NCBI GenBank assembly: GCA_035648415.1
Contig: DASRLO010000041.1
Span: 52,503-116,502 of the forward strand
Length of the DNA stretch: 64,000 nt
Origin: DATARH01 sp035648415
GTDB lineage: Bacteria > Pseudomonadota > Alphaproteobacteria > ATCC43930 > CGMCC-115725
Direction of reading: 5' to 3'
Made by a program: the position numbers and the translations under genes
The notes under the pieces: model-generated
Seen by the model: the letters and a program-made list of their open reading frames with translations, nothing else
Databases searched by the model: none
What the model was told of the DNA's origin: nothing
Shown here: positions 35,792 through 43,733 of the stretch, piece after piece
Numbering within the stretch: position 1 is the first letter of the stretch
Layout: every line of letters starts with the position of its first letter

Positions 35792-36059
35792 ACGGTTTCC
35801 GAAGACTGCCGGCGATCGAGGCCGCCTCGCAGCCGGCGACGCCTTCGCTCGCCGTCGCGAGGACCCGCGCCATCGGATGGCGGCGACGGATCAGCGATAG
35901 GCTGACGACCGCCAGATCGGCGATGACAAGGCCGGGAGAGGCCGGCGGCACGCGCCTGGCATCGTCCGCCTCCGTCACGGTGAAGCCGGCGCGTTCGAGC
36001 ACACGGCGCGCGGCAAGCCGGGTCGCCGGGTCGCTGTCGATGATATGGGTCACGGTCAT
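35685..36059 (-). CDS. receiver-domain protein (divergent)
   Basis: A 124-residue receiver-like protein. It starts MTVTHIIDSDPATRLAARRV, with Asp residues of the acidic pocket, the candidate phospho-acceptor Asp in LVIADLAVVS (about 53), Thr/Ser in VLATASEG (about 74) and Lys in SLRKPFTPSQLL (about 92). It is shorter and less conserved than its neighbour and ends in a basic tail (TGSRRRSPRPQPRQA) that comes from the region overlapping the MFS gene on the opposite strand. It may be a weak or degenerate receiver in the signalling cluster. Confidence 0.7.
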   Translation of the reverse strand: MTVTHIIDSDPATRLAARRVLERAGFTVTEADDARRVPPASPGLVIADLAVVSLSLIRRRHPMARVLATASEGVAGCEAASIAGSLRKPFTPSQLLAAVRRCLARPCATTGSRRRSPRPQPRQA

Positions 36060-36170
36060 TGACCCGACTTTACGGTCGGGCCACGTGCCGCGCAGCGGGC
36101 GAGCCCCCACCCGAAGCGGCGCCGATATAGACCTTTGGTAGGGGGGTGTGCGGTCTCTACGCGCCGGGAC

Positions 36171-36542
36171 TTAGGCCGCGAGGCAGTTCTTGACGGTCTT
36201 CAGCAACTCGGCCGGCGCGAAGGGTTTTTTAAGGCTGTTGTCGGCGCCGAGCAATTCGGCGACGCGCAGCACCTCGCCGGCGACGAAACTGGCGCCGCCG
36301 CCGGTCATCGCCAGAATGCGCGCCTTGGGGTTAGCCTCGCGCAGCTCGATGATGGTGGCGATGCCTTCCTTGCCCGGCATCAAAATGTCGATGATGACGA
36401 GGTCGGGGTTGAGCTCGGCATGGCGGCTGAGGCCGGTCTGCGCATCGTTGGCGGTAGAAACGGCGAACCCGTCGCTTTCCAGAACGCGCTGCACGATCGC
36501 GCAAATCACCGGATCGTCGTCGATCACCAGAACCGAATTCAT
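36171..36542 (-). CDS. single-domain response regulator (receiver only)
   Basis: A 123-residue CheY/Spo0F-like receiver. Seen: acidic pair in VLVIDDDPVICAIV, phospho-acceptor Asp in LVIIDILMPGKEG (about 53), Thr in ILAMTGGG, Lys in SLKKPFAPAELL. It has no output domain, so it probably relays phosphate. The start ATG 36542 is seven bases after GGAGG; another ATG at 36560 overlaps the regulator stop. It follows the LuxR-type regulator in the same transcript. Confidence 0.92.
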   Translation of the reverse strand: MNSVLVIDDDPVICAIVQRVLESDGFAVSTANDAQTGLSRHAELNPDLVIIDILMPGKEGIATIIELREANPKARILAMTGGGASFVAGEVLRVAELLGADNSLKKPFAPAELLKTVKNCLAA

Positions 36543-36556
36543 AGCCGAGCCTCCGC

Positions 36557-37183
36557 TCATAACCCGCTCATTCCTTGCAGCATCGCGATGCGCACCGCGT
36601 CGGAGCGGTTGCGCGCGCCCATCTTCTTGAAGGCGCTGTTGAGGTGAAGCTTTACCGTGATCTCCGAGATCGTTAGCCGCGAGGCAATCTCGCGATTGGG
36701 CGAGCCGTGCACCAGATGCTCGATGCAGTCGAGCTCGCGCGGCGTCAAATTGTCGAATGATGGGCGCGCCGCGCGCCGGCCGGGGAGCGCGCTGACCACC
36801 GCCCGCGGCACATAGGTCTCGCCCGCCGCCATCAGCCGCAGCGCGGTCAAGAGCGCGGTGCCGCGCAGGTTCTTCATGATGACGCCGGCGGCGCCGCGTT
36901 CCAGCGCCCGCTCGGCCTCGCCGCAATCCATCGCGCCGGACAGGATGGCGACCGGGGTTCGCGGCAGCAATCGCGTCACCTCGTCGAGCCCGGCGAGGCC
37001 GTTCATGCCCGGCATGCGGTAGTCGAGGATGACCAGGTCGAATTCGCTGTCGCCGGTCAGCCGCTCGCGAACCTTTTGGAAATCCGACGCCTCGACGCAG
37101 GAGATGTCCGACGCGGCGCGGCTCAGGTAGCTGGCGATCGCCTCGCGCACCAGATGATGATCGTCGGCGAGCAGTATTCTCAT
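36557..37183 (-). CDS. NarL/FixJ-family response regulator
   Basis: A 208-residue two-domain regulator: receiver (ILLADDHHLVREAIASYLSR; Asp in LVILDYRMPGMNGL at about 54; Lys in GVIMKNL) and LuxR-type HTH (LTPRELDCIEHLVHGSPNRE then IASRLTISEITVKLHL, about 145-180). It is predicted to bind DNA as a phosphorylated dimer. It is divergent from the hybrid kinase gene 194 bases away, which is its likely partner. Confidence 0.93.
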   Translation of the reverse strand: MRILLADDHHLVREAIASYLSRAASDISCVEASDFQKVRERLTGDSEFDLVILDYRMPGMNGLAGLDEVTRLLPRTPVAILSGAMDCGEAERALERGAAGVIMKNLRGTALLTALRLMAAGETYVPRAVVSALPGRRAARPSFDNLTPRELDCIEHLVHGSPNREIASRLTISEITVKLHLNSAFKKMGARNRSDAVRIAMLQGMSGL

Positions 37184-37377
37184 GCCTCACCCGCAGCGGC
37201 GCGCCGGCGGGGGGACCGGGACTCGACCGCAATGCAATCGAGCGAGGCTAGCCGTATAAGGTTAACAAGGTGCAAACACCACCGCCCGCCGAAGACCGGC
37301 CACCCGTGTAACGGTAAGGATTCCTTCAAACACTAGGCCAATAATAATTGAAATGCTCGCCATGCGTGTCTTAAGGG

Positions 37378-38625
37378 TTGAATTTGAGCGATGCGGATGT
37401 GATTGCGCGGGCCTTGGCGGCGCAGCCGGCGGCCTCCGTCGAATTCAAGCCGCTGCCCGCTCCGCGACTCGAGGAGCGGCTGCGCCATGCCCAGAAGATG
37501 GATGCGCTGGGCCAGATCACCGGCGGGATCGCGCACGATTTCAACAATTTGCTGCTGGCGATCAATTTCAATCTTGAAGCGCTCGCCGAGGAAATTCCGG
37601 AAAGTGCGACGACCGGGCGGTTGTTCGACGGCGCCCGCCAGGCGATCGACCAGGCGCATGGCCTCATCGGCCACCTGCTCGCCTTCGCGCGGCGCCAGCC
37701 GCTCTCGCCGACCAGTTTCGAGGTCAACCAGAGTGTGCGCGAAACGCAGCGGATGCTGCGCCGGGCGATCCCCGCCGGGGTCGAGATCGAAACCAGGCTC
37801 GGGCGCGATGTCGGTATGGTGCTGGCCGACCGCAACCAGTTCGAGACCGCGGTGCTGAACCTCGCGCTCAACGCGCGCGACGCGATGCCGGAGGGCGGCC
37901 GCCTGACGATCGGCACCGCCGCAATCACCCTCGACGACGCCTATGCGGCGCTTCACCCGGGAGCGGCGGCTGGCCGGTACGTCCTCGTCGCGGTCAGCGA
38001 CAGCGGCGCGGGGATGACGCCCGATATCGCCGAGCGCGCGTTCGAGCCCTTCTTTACGACAAAGAGCGGCGCCGATCGCAGCGGCCTCGGGCTGAGCCAG
38101 GTCTACGGCTACGCCAAGCAATCGGGCGGCCACACGCGGATCGACAGCGAGCCCGGAAGCGGCGCCACGGTCCAGCTGTTCCTGCCGCGGTTCGGCGATG
38201 CGCCGGCGGCGGCGCGACGCTCGGCGGCGCCGAATGCGGCGCGCGGCGAGACGGTCCTCATCGTCGAGGATGCGCCGCTGGTGCGCAACGCGGCGGCGAA
38301 GATGGTCGCCGATCTCGGCTACCGGCCGATCGTCACCGGCGGCGCCGGAGAAGCGCTTCCCGTGCTCGAAAGCGACGGCCGGATCGACCTCCTGTTCACC
38401 GACATGGTGCTGCCCGGCGGGCTGTGCGGCGAGGAGCTGGCGGTCGCGGCGCGCCGCCTGCGACCGGGCCTCGGCGTTCTCTACACCTCGGGCTACGCCG
38501 AGATACGCCTGTCGGACGCCGCCGGCGAGGGCGGCCGGTACGGGTTCATCGGCAAGCCCTATTCCAAGGCCGAGCTGGCGGTGCGGCTGCGCGCCGTGCT
38601 CGGAGACGGAACGGCATCGGGTTGA
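37378..38625 (+). CDS. soluble hybrid histidine kinase (HisKA-HATPase-receiver)
   Basis: A 415-residue cytoplasmic kinase without membrane segment or PAS domain. The phospho-accepting helix is MDALGQITGGIAHDFNNLLL (His about 53), then N box LNLALNARDAMPEGG, G1 VSDSGAGMTPDI, F box FEPFFTTK and G2 GLGLSQVYG. The C-terminal receiver begins TVLIVEDAPLVRNAA with phospho-acceptor Asp in LLFTDMVLPGG and Lys in FIGKPYSKAEL. The TTG at 37378 is the only plausible start near the N-terminus, with little ribosome-binding signal. The missing sensor suggests it binds a partner or senses through its short N-terminus. Confidence 0.92.
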   Translation: MNLSDADVIARALAAQPAASVEFKPLPAPRLEERLRHAQKMDALGQITGGIAHDFNNLLLAINFNLEALAEEIPESATTGRLFDGARQAIDQAHGLIGHLLAFARRQPLSPTSFEVNQSVRETQRMLRRAIPAGVEIETRLGRDVGMVLADRNQFETAVLNLALNARDAMPEGGRLTIGTAAITLDDAYAALHPGAAAGRYVLVAVSDSGAGMTPDIAERAFEPFFTTKSGADRSGLGLSQVYGYAKQSGGHTRIDSEPGSGATVQLFLPRFGDAPAAARRSAAPNAARGETVLIVEDAPLVRNAAAKMVADLGYRPIVTGGAGEALPVLESDGRIDLLFTDMVLPGGLCGEELAVAARRLRPGLGVLYTSGYAEIRLSDAAGEGGRYGFIGKPYSKAELAVRLRAVLGDGTASG

Positions 38626-38721
38626 ACAAGGATCGTTGTCGCCAAACCGCCGTTCGCAAGTATTGTTGTCGCGGCGCCGGTTTGGGTGCCGGACAACGTC
38701 CGGCTCGCGAGGGAGACAGCC

Positions 38722-38934
38722 ATGGACGAACACATCTACCGCGTCATTCAGATCGTCGGCTCGTCCGAAAAGAGCATCGACGATGCGATCCAAATGGCGA
38801 TTTCGCGCGCCTCGAAAACGATCCGCGAACTGCGGTGGTTTGAAGTGGTCGAGACTCGCGGCCATATCGAGGGCGGCAAGGTTCATCATTTCCAGGTTAC
38901 CTTGAAGGTCGGGTTCACCCTCGACGAGGGCTGA
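38722..38934 (+). CDS. dodecin (flavin-binding)
   Basis: A 70-residue protein forming hollow dodecamers that store or buffer flavin. Seen: YRVIQIVGSSEKSIDDAIQM, ASKTIRELRWFEVVETRGHI with the flavin-stacking Trp, and GKVHHFQVTLKVGFTL. The ATG was taken at 38722 after GGGAGA. The next gene begins one base after its stop, so they are one unit. Length and motif match bacterial dodecins. Confidence 0.95.
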   Translation: MDEHIYRVIQIVGSSEKSIDDAIQMAISRASKTIRELRWFEVVETRGHIEGGKVHHFQVTLKVGFTLDEG

Positions 38935-38935
38935 C

Positions 38936-39262
38936 ATGGCCAAAGCCTATTTGGCGGTGCGCGCGGAGGTGCCGGAAGCCGAGCGCGCGCGCTTCGACCA
39001 GTGGTACGAGACCGACCATCTGCCCTGGGCGCTGCGCGTCTTCGCGGCGCGGCGCGCCTGGCGCTGCTGGAGCACGAGCGACCCGCCAAATGGCCTTGGG
39101 GTGCATGTCGCGTTCTACGAGTTCGACTCGGTCGAAGCCGCCGAGGCAATCTCGACATCCGACGCGATCAAGCCGCTCGTCGAGGATTTCGACCGCCAGT
39201 GGCAAGGCCGGGTAACGCGCCGCCGCGCCGTGCTCGACATGGTGCAGGAGCTGGAGGCTTAG
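38936..39262 (+). CDS. small protein, probable ferredoxin-like (dimeric alpha/beta barrel) fold
   Basis: A 108-residue protein that I do not recognise confidently. It begins KAYLAVRAEVPEAERARFDQ with WYETDHLPWALRVFAA, the layout of EthD/antibiotic monooxygenase-like proteins in which such a helix follows strand 1, and then HVAFYEFDSVEAAEAI. It starts immediately after dodecin (TGACATG) and is co-translated. A flavin- or quinone-linked role is possible but unproven. Confidence 0.65.
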   Translation: MAKAYLAVRAEVPEAERARFDQWYETDHLPWALRVFAARRAWRCWSTSDPPNGLGVHVAFYEFDSVEAAEAISTSDAIKPLVEDFDRQWQGRVTRRRAVLDMVQELEA

Positions 39263-39375
39263 ACACAGGAATTGTCTTTCCGCGATCCCCGGGCTTGCGA
39301 CGGAGCGGTGGCTCCTGAACCCCGCTTGCGCGGGGGTGGCGATATAGGTGCCGAGCGCAGCGAGAGTGAGGGCAG

Positions 39376-40212
39376 CTACCGCGGTTGCCGGCGCAGGAAG
39401 TCGATAAAGATCGCCGCCAGCAGTCCTTCCTTCTTCTCCCAATCCTCGAACGCGACATCGACGTCCATGCGATCCTCGGCGAAGACCTCGTGGTATTCGC
39501 TGTTCGGCATGAGGCGATGCGCGACCTGGCCGGGGTTGCGCGGGTGGACCCGGTCGTTGCCGGGGATGACGCAGGCCGGCATGGTGATCGAGCGCAGATC
39601 CGCTGGCGACAGCCCGGTCACCGCATGGTCGGCGCCGGCATTGAAGCTGCGGCCCCAGCGCTCCATACGGCCGATGAAATCCTGCGAGTCCATCTTCATC
39701 AAAATGTCGCGGCTCGCCGGGTTGGCGGCGATCATCTCGCTCCAATGCTCCATCGCGCAGACCGCCGCCATGCCGCCCGACTGCGCCGCCGCGATGTGCG
39801 AGGCGTAATACTGGTTCGACAAATGCTGCGCGGCATGGGCGCCGCCGGTGACCCGCCACAGCAACAGGCCGCGCACCGCCGCGGGGTGGCGCAAGGCGAG
39901 GATCATCGCCAGCCGGCACCCCGACGAGCTGCCGCCGATATAGGCCGGCAGCGCATCGAGCTTGCCGAGCAGCTCGTAAAGATCGTCGGCCCAGACATCG
40001 TTCTCGCTGTCGCCCTCGATCTTGACGCCGGAGGCGCCGGTGTTGCGCCGGTCGTAGACGATGACGCGATAGCCCGCCTCGGCAATCTTCTCGCCTACCG
40101 ACTTCACCGAGACCAACCCGCGCCGCCCGCCGGGTTGCAGCGCGACGAACGGTCCGCGGTCGCCGAGGATCTCGTAGTGGATGTCGAGGCCGCTGATTGG
40201 CGTGACGGGCAT
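39376..40212 (-). CDS. alpha/beta hydrolase
   Basis: A 278-residue alpha/beta-hydrolase. Seen: strand 3-loop VALQPGGRRGLV in the oxyanion region, RVIVYDRRNTGASG, the nucleophile elbow GGSSSGCRLAM (Ser in SxSxG, about 95), an acid candidate Asp around VIPGNDRVHP and a C-terminal candidate acid Glu/Asp; the usual final His appears in NSEYHEVFAED. The substrate is not known. The start ATG 40212 follows GGGAG. It stands alone, flanked by a palindromic element. Confidence 0.85.
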   Translation of the reverse strand: MPVTPISGLDIHYEILGDRGPFVALQPGGRRGLVSVKSVGEKIAEAGYRVIVYDRRNTGASGVKIEGDSENDVWADDLYELLGKLDALPAYIGGSSSGCRLAMILALRHPAAVRGLLLWRVTGGAHAAQHLSNQYYASHIAAAQSGGMAAVCAMEHWSEMIAANPASRDILMKMDSQDFIGRMERWGRSFNAGADHAVTGLSPADLRSITMPACVIPGNDRVHPRNPGQVAHRLMPNSEYHEVFAEDRMDVDVAFEDWEKKEGLLAAIFIDFLRRQPR

Positions 40213-40280
40213 GGGCTTCTCCCTGATCGAGCGGTTGGCTGGCGGCGATGTTAGCGGATCGGCGCGGCGGCGCGCCATCC

Positions 40281-40347
40281 TCTCAAATCGTCGCCCGCGG
40301 GCTTGACCCACGGGTTTCCGAGAGGCCGGATCAAGTCCGGCCACGCC
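40281..40347. repeat. palindromic intergenic element
   Basis: The stretch contains CCCGCGGG and CCCACGGG units and a perfect hairpin GGCCGGATCAAGTCCGGCC (40324-40342). It resembles the CGGATCAAGTCCGG-type intergenic palindromes common in Alphaproteobacteria. It lies upstream of the alpha/beta hydrolase and of the luciferase-like fragment. Confidence 0.6.
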
Positions 40348-40368
40348 AAATTGTTAAGGGCGCGCACG

Positions 40369-40770
40369 ATGGAAAACCGGGTTTTTCTTCTGGCCCTACA
40401 GCCCCGATCTCGGCGCCGCATGGCGGCGGCGGCCGAGCGCTATGGCTACAACATGATCGGCATCGCCGACATGCCCGGCAACGCGATGGACCCATGGGTT
40501 GCCGCGACCCTGGTGGCCGAGGCGACCGAGCGGCCGCGTATCGTGCTTTGCGTCAGCAATATCGTGTCGCGCTATCCGGCGGCAGGGCGCCGGCGGTCGC
40601 TCCTGCTCGATCGGGCAGCCTTTGCCGCCGCCGCCGCACAAGCCGGTTCTCGCCGCGCGCGGAAGCGGTATAAGCTGCCGGCCGAGGGGCTGGCGCGGCG
40701 ATCGAGCAACGGGGCGCAAGCCCGGCACAAGGGCGAGGGAGCAGGTAATGAAGCTGTTGTATTTCGATGA
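40369..40770 (+). pseudogene. truncated luciferase-like (LLM) flavin oxidoreductase fragment
   Basis: The frame starts MENRVFLLALQP and continues AAAAERYGYNMIGIADMPGN then DPWVAATLVAEATERPRIVL with CVSNIVSRYPA, which follows the N-terminal third of luciferase-like monooxygenases (helix, IGIAD strand, DPWV, then CVSN-V-RYPA). After RYPA the frame turns into Arg/Ala-rich sequence with no family resemblance, and the rest of the 300-plus residue barrel is absent. The remainder seems deleted, with the fumarylacetoacetase-like gene starting shortly after. The last bases overlap that gene's start. Confidence 0.6.
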
Positions 40771-41695
40771 TTTCAAGCTCGGCGTGCTGAAGGGCGACGC
40801 CGTGGTCGACGTCAGCGCCGAGGTCAAGGACATCCCGCATATCTGCCCGGGCACGCTGATGAACGGGCTGATCGAGCAGTGGGGCAACTACAAGGCCCGC
40901 CTGGAAGCGGCGGCGGCGCGCGGCAGCGGCGTGCCGGTCAGCGGCGTGCGCATCCGCCCGCCGGTGCCGGGGCCGCGGACGATCGACTGCATGGCGGTCA
41001 ACTACATGGAGGACGGCACGCGCAGCGCGCCAGCCCCGATCAACGCCTTCCACAAATCGCCGAGCGCGATCATCGGCCACGGCGACACGATGGTGCTGCC
41101 CGACGTGCCGGCGCCGATCTTCGAGGGCGAAGCGGAGATGGCGGTCGTCATCGGCAAGAAGGCGACCAACGTCAGCGAAGCCGAGGCGATGAGCTACGTC
41201 TTCGGCTACATGAACTTCATCGACGGCTCGGCGCGCGGGTTGCCGCCGCCGGGCAATGTGTTCTTCCAGATGAAGTCGCGCGACACCTTCGCGCCGATCG
41301 GCCCCTATCTCGTCACCGCCGACGAGATCAAGGACCCGTTGAAGCTGCAGATCCGGCTGTGGAACAACGGCGTGTTGATGCAGAACTTCAACACCGACGA
41401 CATGGGCCACAAGATCGCCAAGTGCATCGCCTGGCTGACCTCGATCCACACGCTGCTGCCCGGCGACATCGTCGCCACCGGCACCAACCATCGCGGGCTC
41501 AACCCGTTCATGGACGGCGACACGATCGAGCTTGAGACCGAAGGCCTCGGCCGGCTGAAGTTCGGGGTCAAGGACGAGCTGAAGCGCAGCTGGGCGCGCA
41601 AGACCCGCCTCCAGATGCACGAGGAGGCCAAGGAAAAGACGCCAGGCGCCTATCCCGACATCACGCCGCAGCTCACCGGCAAATACGCGAAGTAG
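40748..41695 (+). CDS. fumarylacetoacetate hydrolase (FAH) family protein
   Basis: A 315-residue metal-dependent hydrolase or decarboxylase of the FAH family, cleaving C-C bonds in acylpyruvates or related acids. Seen: metal site EGEAEMAVVIGK (Glu, Glu, about 119-130), YMNFIDGSARGLP with the Asp, SRDTFAPIGPYLVTADEI with substrate-side Lys/Arg, and GDIVATGTN near the C-terminus. The start ATG 40748 is preceded by GGGAGCAGGT. It is located between a decayed luciferase-like gene and an MFS transporter gene, perhaps parts of a former catabolic set. Confidence 0.92.
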   Translation: MKLLYFDDFKLGVLKGDAVVDVSAEVKDIPHICPGTLMNGLIEQWGNYKARLEAAAARGSGVPVSGVRIRPPVPGPRTIDCMAVNYMEDGTRSAPAPINAFHKSPSAIIGHGDTMVLPDVPAPIFEGEAEMAVVIGKKATNVSEAEAMSYVFGYMNFIDGSARGLPPPGNVFFQMKSRDTFAPIGPYLVTADEIKDPLKLQIRLWNNGVLMQNFNTDDMGHKIAKCIAWLTSIHTLLPGDIVATGTNHRGLNPFMDGDTIELETEGLGRLKFGVKDELKRSWARKTRLQMHEEAKEKTPGAYPDITPQLTGKYAK

Positions 41696-41719
41696 CCGCG
41701 AAGGCGGCCCTCACCCCGA

Positions 41720-41745
41720 CCCTCTCCCCGCGCGCGGGGAGAGGG
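41720..41745. terminator. 26-base perfect palindrome, probable terminator
   Basis: A self-complementary run centred on CGCGCG with arms CCCTCTCCCCG and CGGGGAGAGGG lies 25 bases after the FAH-family stop and is followed by ATTTG. It resembles the common CCCTCTCCCC intergenic palindrome. It may stop transcription, although the T run is weak. Confidence 0.45.
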
Positions 41746-41877
41746 ATTTGCTGCGGCTGTCGCGACCTCCCCGATTTTGCATAGGCGGTAGCACCGTTTG
41801 GCGGCGCTCCGCGGTCGTCTCGCGCTTGAACGCGCCGGCGCCTTACGTCAGCTTGGCTGCCGCGCATATGCAACGAT

Positions 41878-41891
41878 CAAATGATCATTTG
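41878..41891. promoter_or_regulatory. candidate operator upstream of the MFS gene
   Basis: CAAATGATCATTTG is a perfect 14-base palindrome, AT-rich in a GC-rich setting, 34 bases before the MFS start. This is a usual place and shape for a repressor site (for example GntR or MarR type). No regulator gene is adjacent. Confidence 0.5.
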
Positions 41892-41924
41892 CCATGGTGC
41901 GGTTAGGCGGGAGGAGTAGGACCT

Positions 41925-43238
41925 GTGGACGATGCCATCGAAAAATCGGCGATGCGGAAGATTTACATCCGCCTGCTGCCGTTCGCGGTCCTGAGCTATT
42001 TCCTCGCCTATATCGATCGGATCAACGGCAGCTTCGCGGCGCTGACGATGCGTCCCGATCTGGGCATCTCAGCCACGGAATACGGCTTCGCGGTCGGCAC
42101 CTTCTATTGGGGCTATTTCATCTTCGAAGTGCCGAGCAACGTGATCCTGGAGAAGGTGGGGGCGCGACTGTGGATCGCCCGCATCATGATCACCTGGGGC
42201 ATCCTGGCCGGGTTGACCGCCATCGTTACCGGCGCGACGAGCTTTGGTGTCGTCCGGTTCTTCCTCGGGCTCGCCGAGGCCGGGTTTTTCCCGGGCATCG
42301 TGCTTTATTTCACCTACTGGTTCCCGACCTATCACCACGCGCGCATCGTCTCGGGCTTTCTGGTCGGCCTGCCGATCGCGGTGGCCGCCGGCGCGCCGAT
42401 TTCGACCGCGCTGTTGAGCCTGAACGGACTGTTCGGACTCAGGGGCTGGCAGCTCATGTACATCGCCGAGGGCATCCCGACGGTGCTGATCGGCCTCGTC
42501 ACCCTGTTCGTGCTGACCGACCGACCGGCTCAGGCCAAGTTCCTCACCGACGAGGAAAAAGCCTGGCTCACCGCCAAGCTGGCGTCGGAGCGTACGGCGA
42601 AGGAAGCGGTGCGCAAATTCAGCGTGATGCGGGGAATGTTCGACCCGAAAGTGTTGTTGATGGCGCTCAATTATTTCGGGATCGTCGTCGCCAGCCTCGG
42701 CATCCTGTTCTTTGTCCCGCAGATGATCAAATCGATGGGCGTCACCAGCAACATGACGGTCGGCTGGCTGACGATGATCCCTTACGGGTTCGGCCTGCTC
42801 GGCCTCGTCAGCTGGGGTTACCTTTCCGACCGGATGAACGAGCGGCGCTGGAACCTGCTTGGCGCGTGCGTCGTCTCGACGATTGGCCTGGTGATTGCCG
42901 GCATGACCATCGGCTCGTACTGGGCGATCGTCGGCCTGTCGATCGCCACGTTCGGCTTCTACGGCTCGAAAGGCCCGTTCTGGTCGATGCCGCCGATGAT
43001 CATGACCGGGACGGCGGCCGCGGCTTCGATCGCGTGGATCAATTCGATCGGCAACCTCGGCGGATTTTTCGGTCCGTGGTATGTCGGCGTCGTCAAGGAT
43101 TGGACCGGCAGCTATTCCGGCGGCATCTACGGCCTCGCCTTCCTTTGCGTGATGTCGGCGGTGGTTTGCGCGGTGTTCCTCGAGATCCCGAACCCGGCGC
43201 GCGACCGGCGTCTGGCCGAGGCCAGCCCGGCCGAATAG
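41925..43238 (+). CDS. MFS transporter, anion:cation symporter (ACS) family
   Basis: A 437-residue transporter with 12 predicted helices. It begins RKIYIRLLPFAVLSYFLAYI with DRINGSFAALTM, the ACS-family start (YxxxxxDRxN), and has FGVVRFFLGLAEAGFFPGIV and YWFPTYHHARIVSGFLVG. Relatives import tartrate, phthalate, glucarate or other carboxylates with H+ or Na+. The GTG start has GGAGGAG upstream. A 14-base palindrome upstream suggests substrate-regulated expression. Confidence 0.92.
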   Translation: MDDAIEKSAMRKIYIRLLPFAVLSYFLAYIDRINGSFAALTMRPDLGISATEYGFAVGTFYWGYFIFEVPSNVILEKVGARLWIARIMITWGILAGLTAIVTGATSFGVVRFFLGLAEAGFFPGIVLYFTYWFPTYHHARIVSGFLVGLPIAVAAGAPISTALLSLNGLFGLRGWQLMYIAEGIPTVLIGLVTLFVLTDRPAQAKFLTDEEKAWLTAKLASERTAKEAVRKFSVMRGMFDPKVLLMALNYFGIVVASLGILFFVPQMIKSMGVTSNMTVGWLTMIPYGFGLLGLVSWGYLSDRMNERRWNLLGACVVSTIGLVIAGMTIGSYWAIVGLSIATFGFYGSKGPFWSMPPMIMTGTAAAASIAWINSIGNLGGFFGPWYVGVVKDWTGSYSGGIYGLAFLCVMSAVVCAVFLEIPNPARDRRLAEASPAE

Positions 43239-43251
43239 CGGCCGGCCGGCG

Positions 43252-43539
43252 TCAGCCGCACTCGGGCAACGCCAGCAGGCTTTCCGGGTGCAGCTTGTCG
43301 TCGGCTGTCTTGATGTACTTGCTGGCGTATTTGCTGACCGCGATGACGACAGCGAGGTCGCGCCCGTTGCGCTCGATATAAAAGCTCCAGCGGCCCGCCT
43401 CGATCGCGGCGATCGCTTCGTCCATGCCGATCTTCCAGTGGGCGCCGTCCGGGTTGACGCCGCCGATATGGCTGATCCGCCGGTCGTGGTTCAGGCGATC
43501 GGACCGGTTGATGCAATGGATCAGGTATCGCCCCTGCAC
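43252..43539 (-). CDS. DUF3892 domain protein
   Basis: A 95-residue protein. The DUF3892 layout is seen: YLIHCINRSDRLNHDRRISH then IGGVNPDGAHWKI, DEAIAAIEAGRWSFYIE and YASKYIKTADDKLHPESLLA ending LPEC. The family's role is unknown; it is often seen in phage-like or accessory settings. The GTG start follows GGAG by six bases. It is convergent with the MFS gene. Confidence 0.85.
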   Translation of the reverse strand: MQGRYLIHCINRSDRLNHDRRISHIGGVNPDGAHWKIGMDEAIAAIEAGRWSFYIERNGRDLAVVIAVSKYASKYIKTADDKLHPESLLALPECG

Positions 43540-43733
43540 TCTGAGCTCCGCCCCCCGAGAACCCGTTGATCAACCTACCAGAAATTCGCGCTGACGGGGA
43601 GCGGGGTTAGGAGCGGTCTGAACGATTTGCATGCGGCGCGGCGCCGGCGGCGCGGCAAGGATTAGCCGAGAGCTTTGAAAAGAATCGTTGAACCGGGCGA
43701 AATCCGGAGACCGCCGATGCACCATCTGCGCGC

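Noticed and set aside
39263..39375. Another family A palindrome after the dodecin operon
   Set aside because: Only a short CCCCGC/GCGGGG hairpin is present and the arms do not extend, so family membership is not supported.
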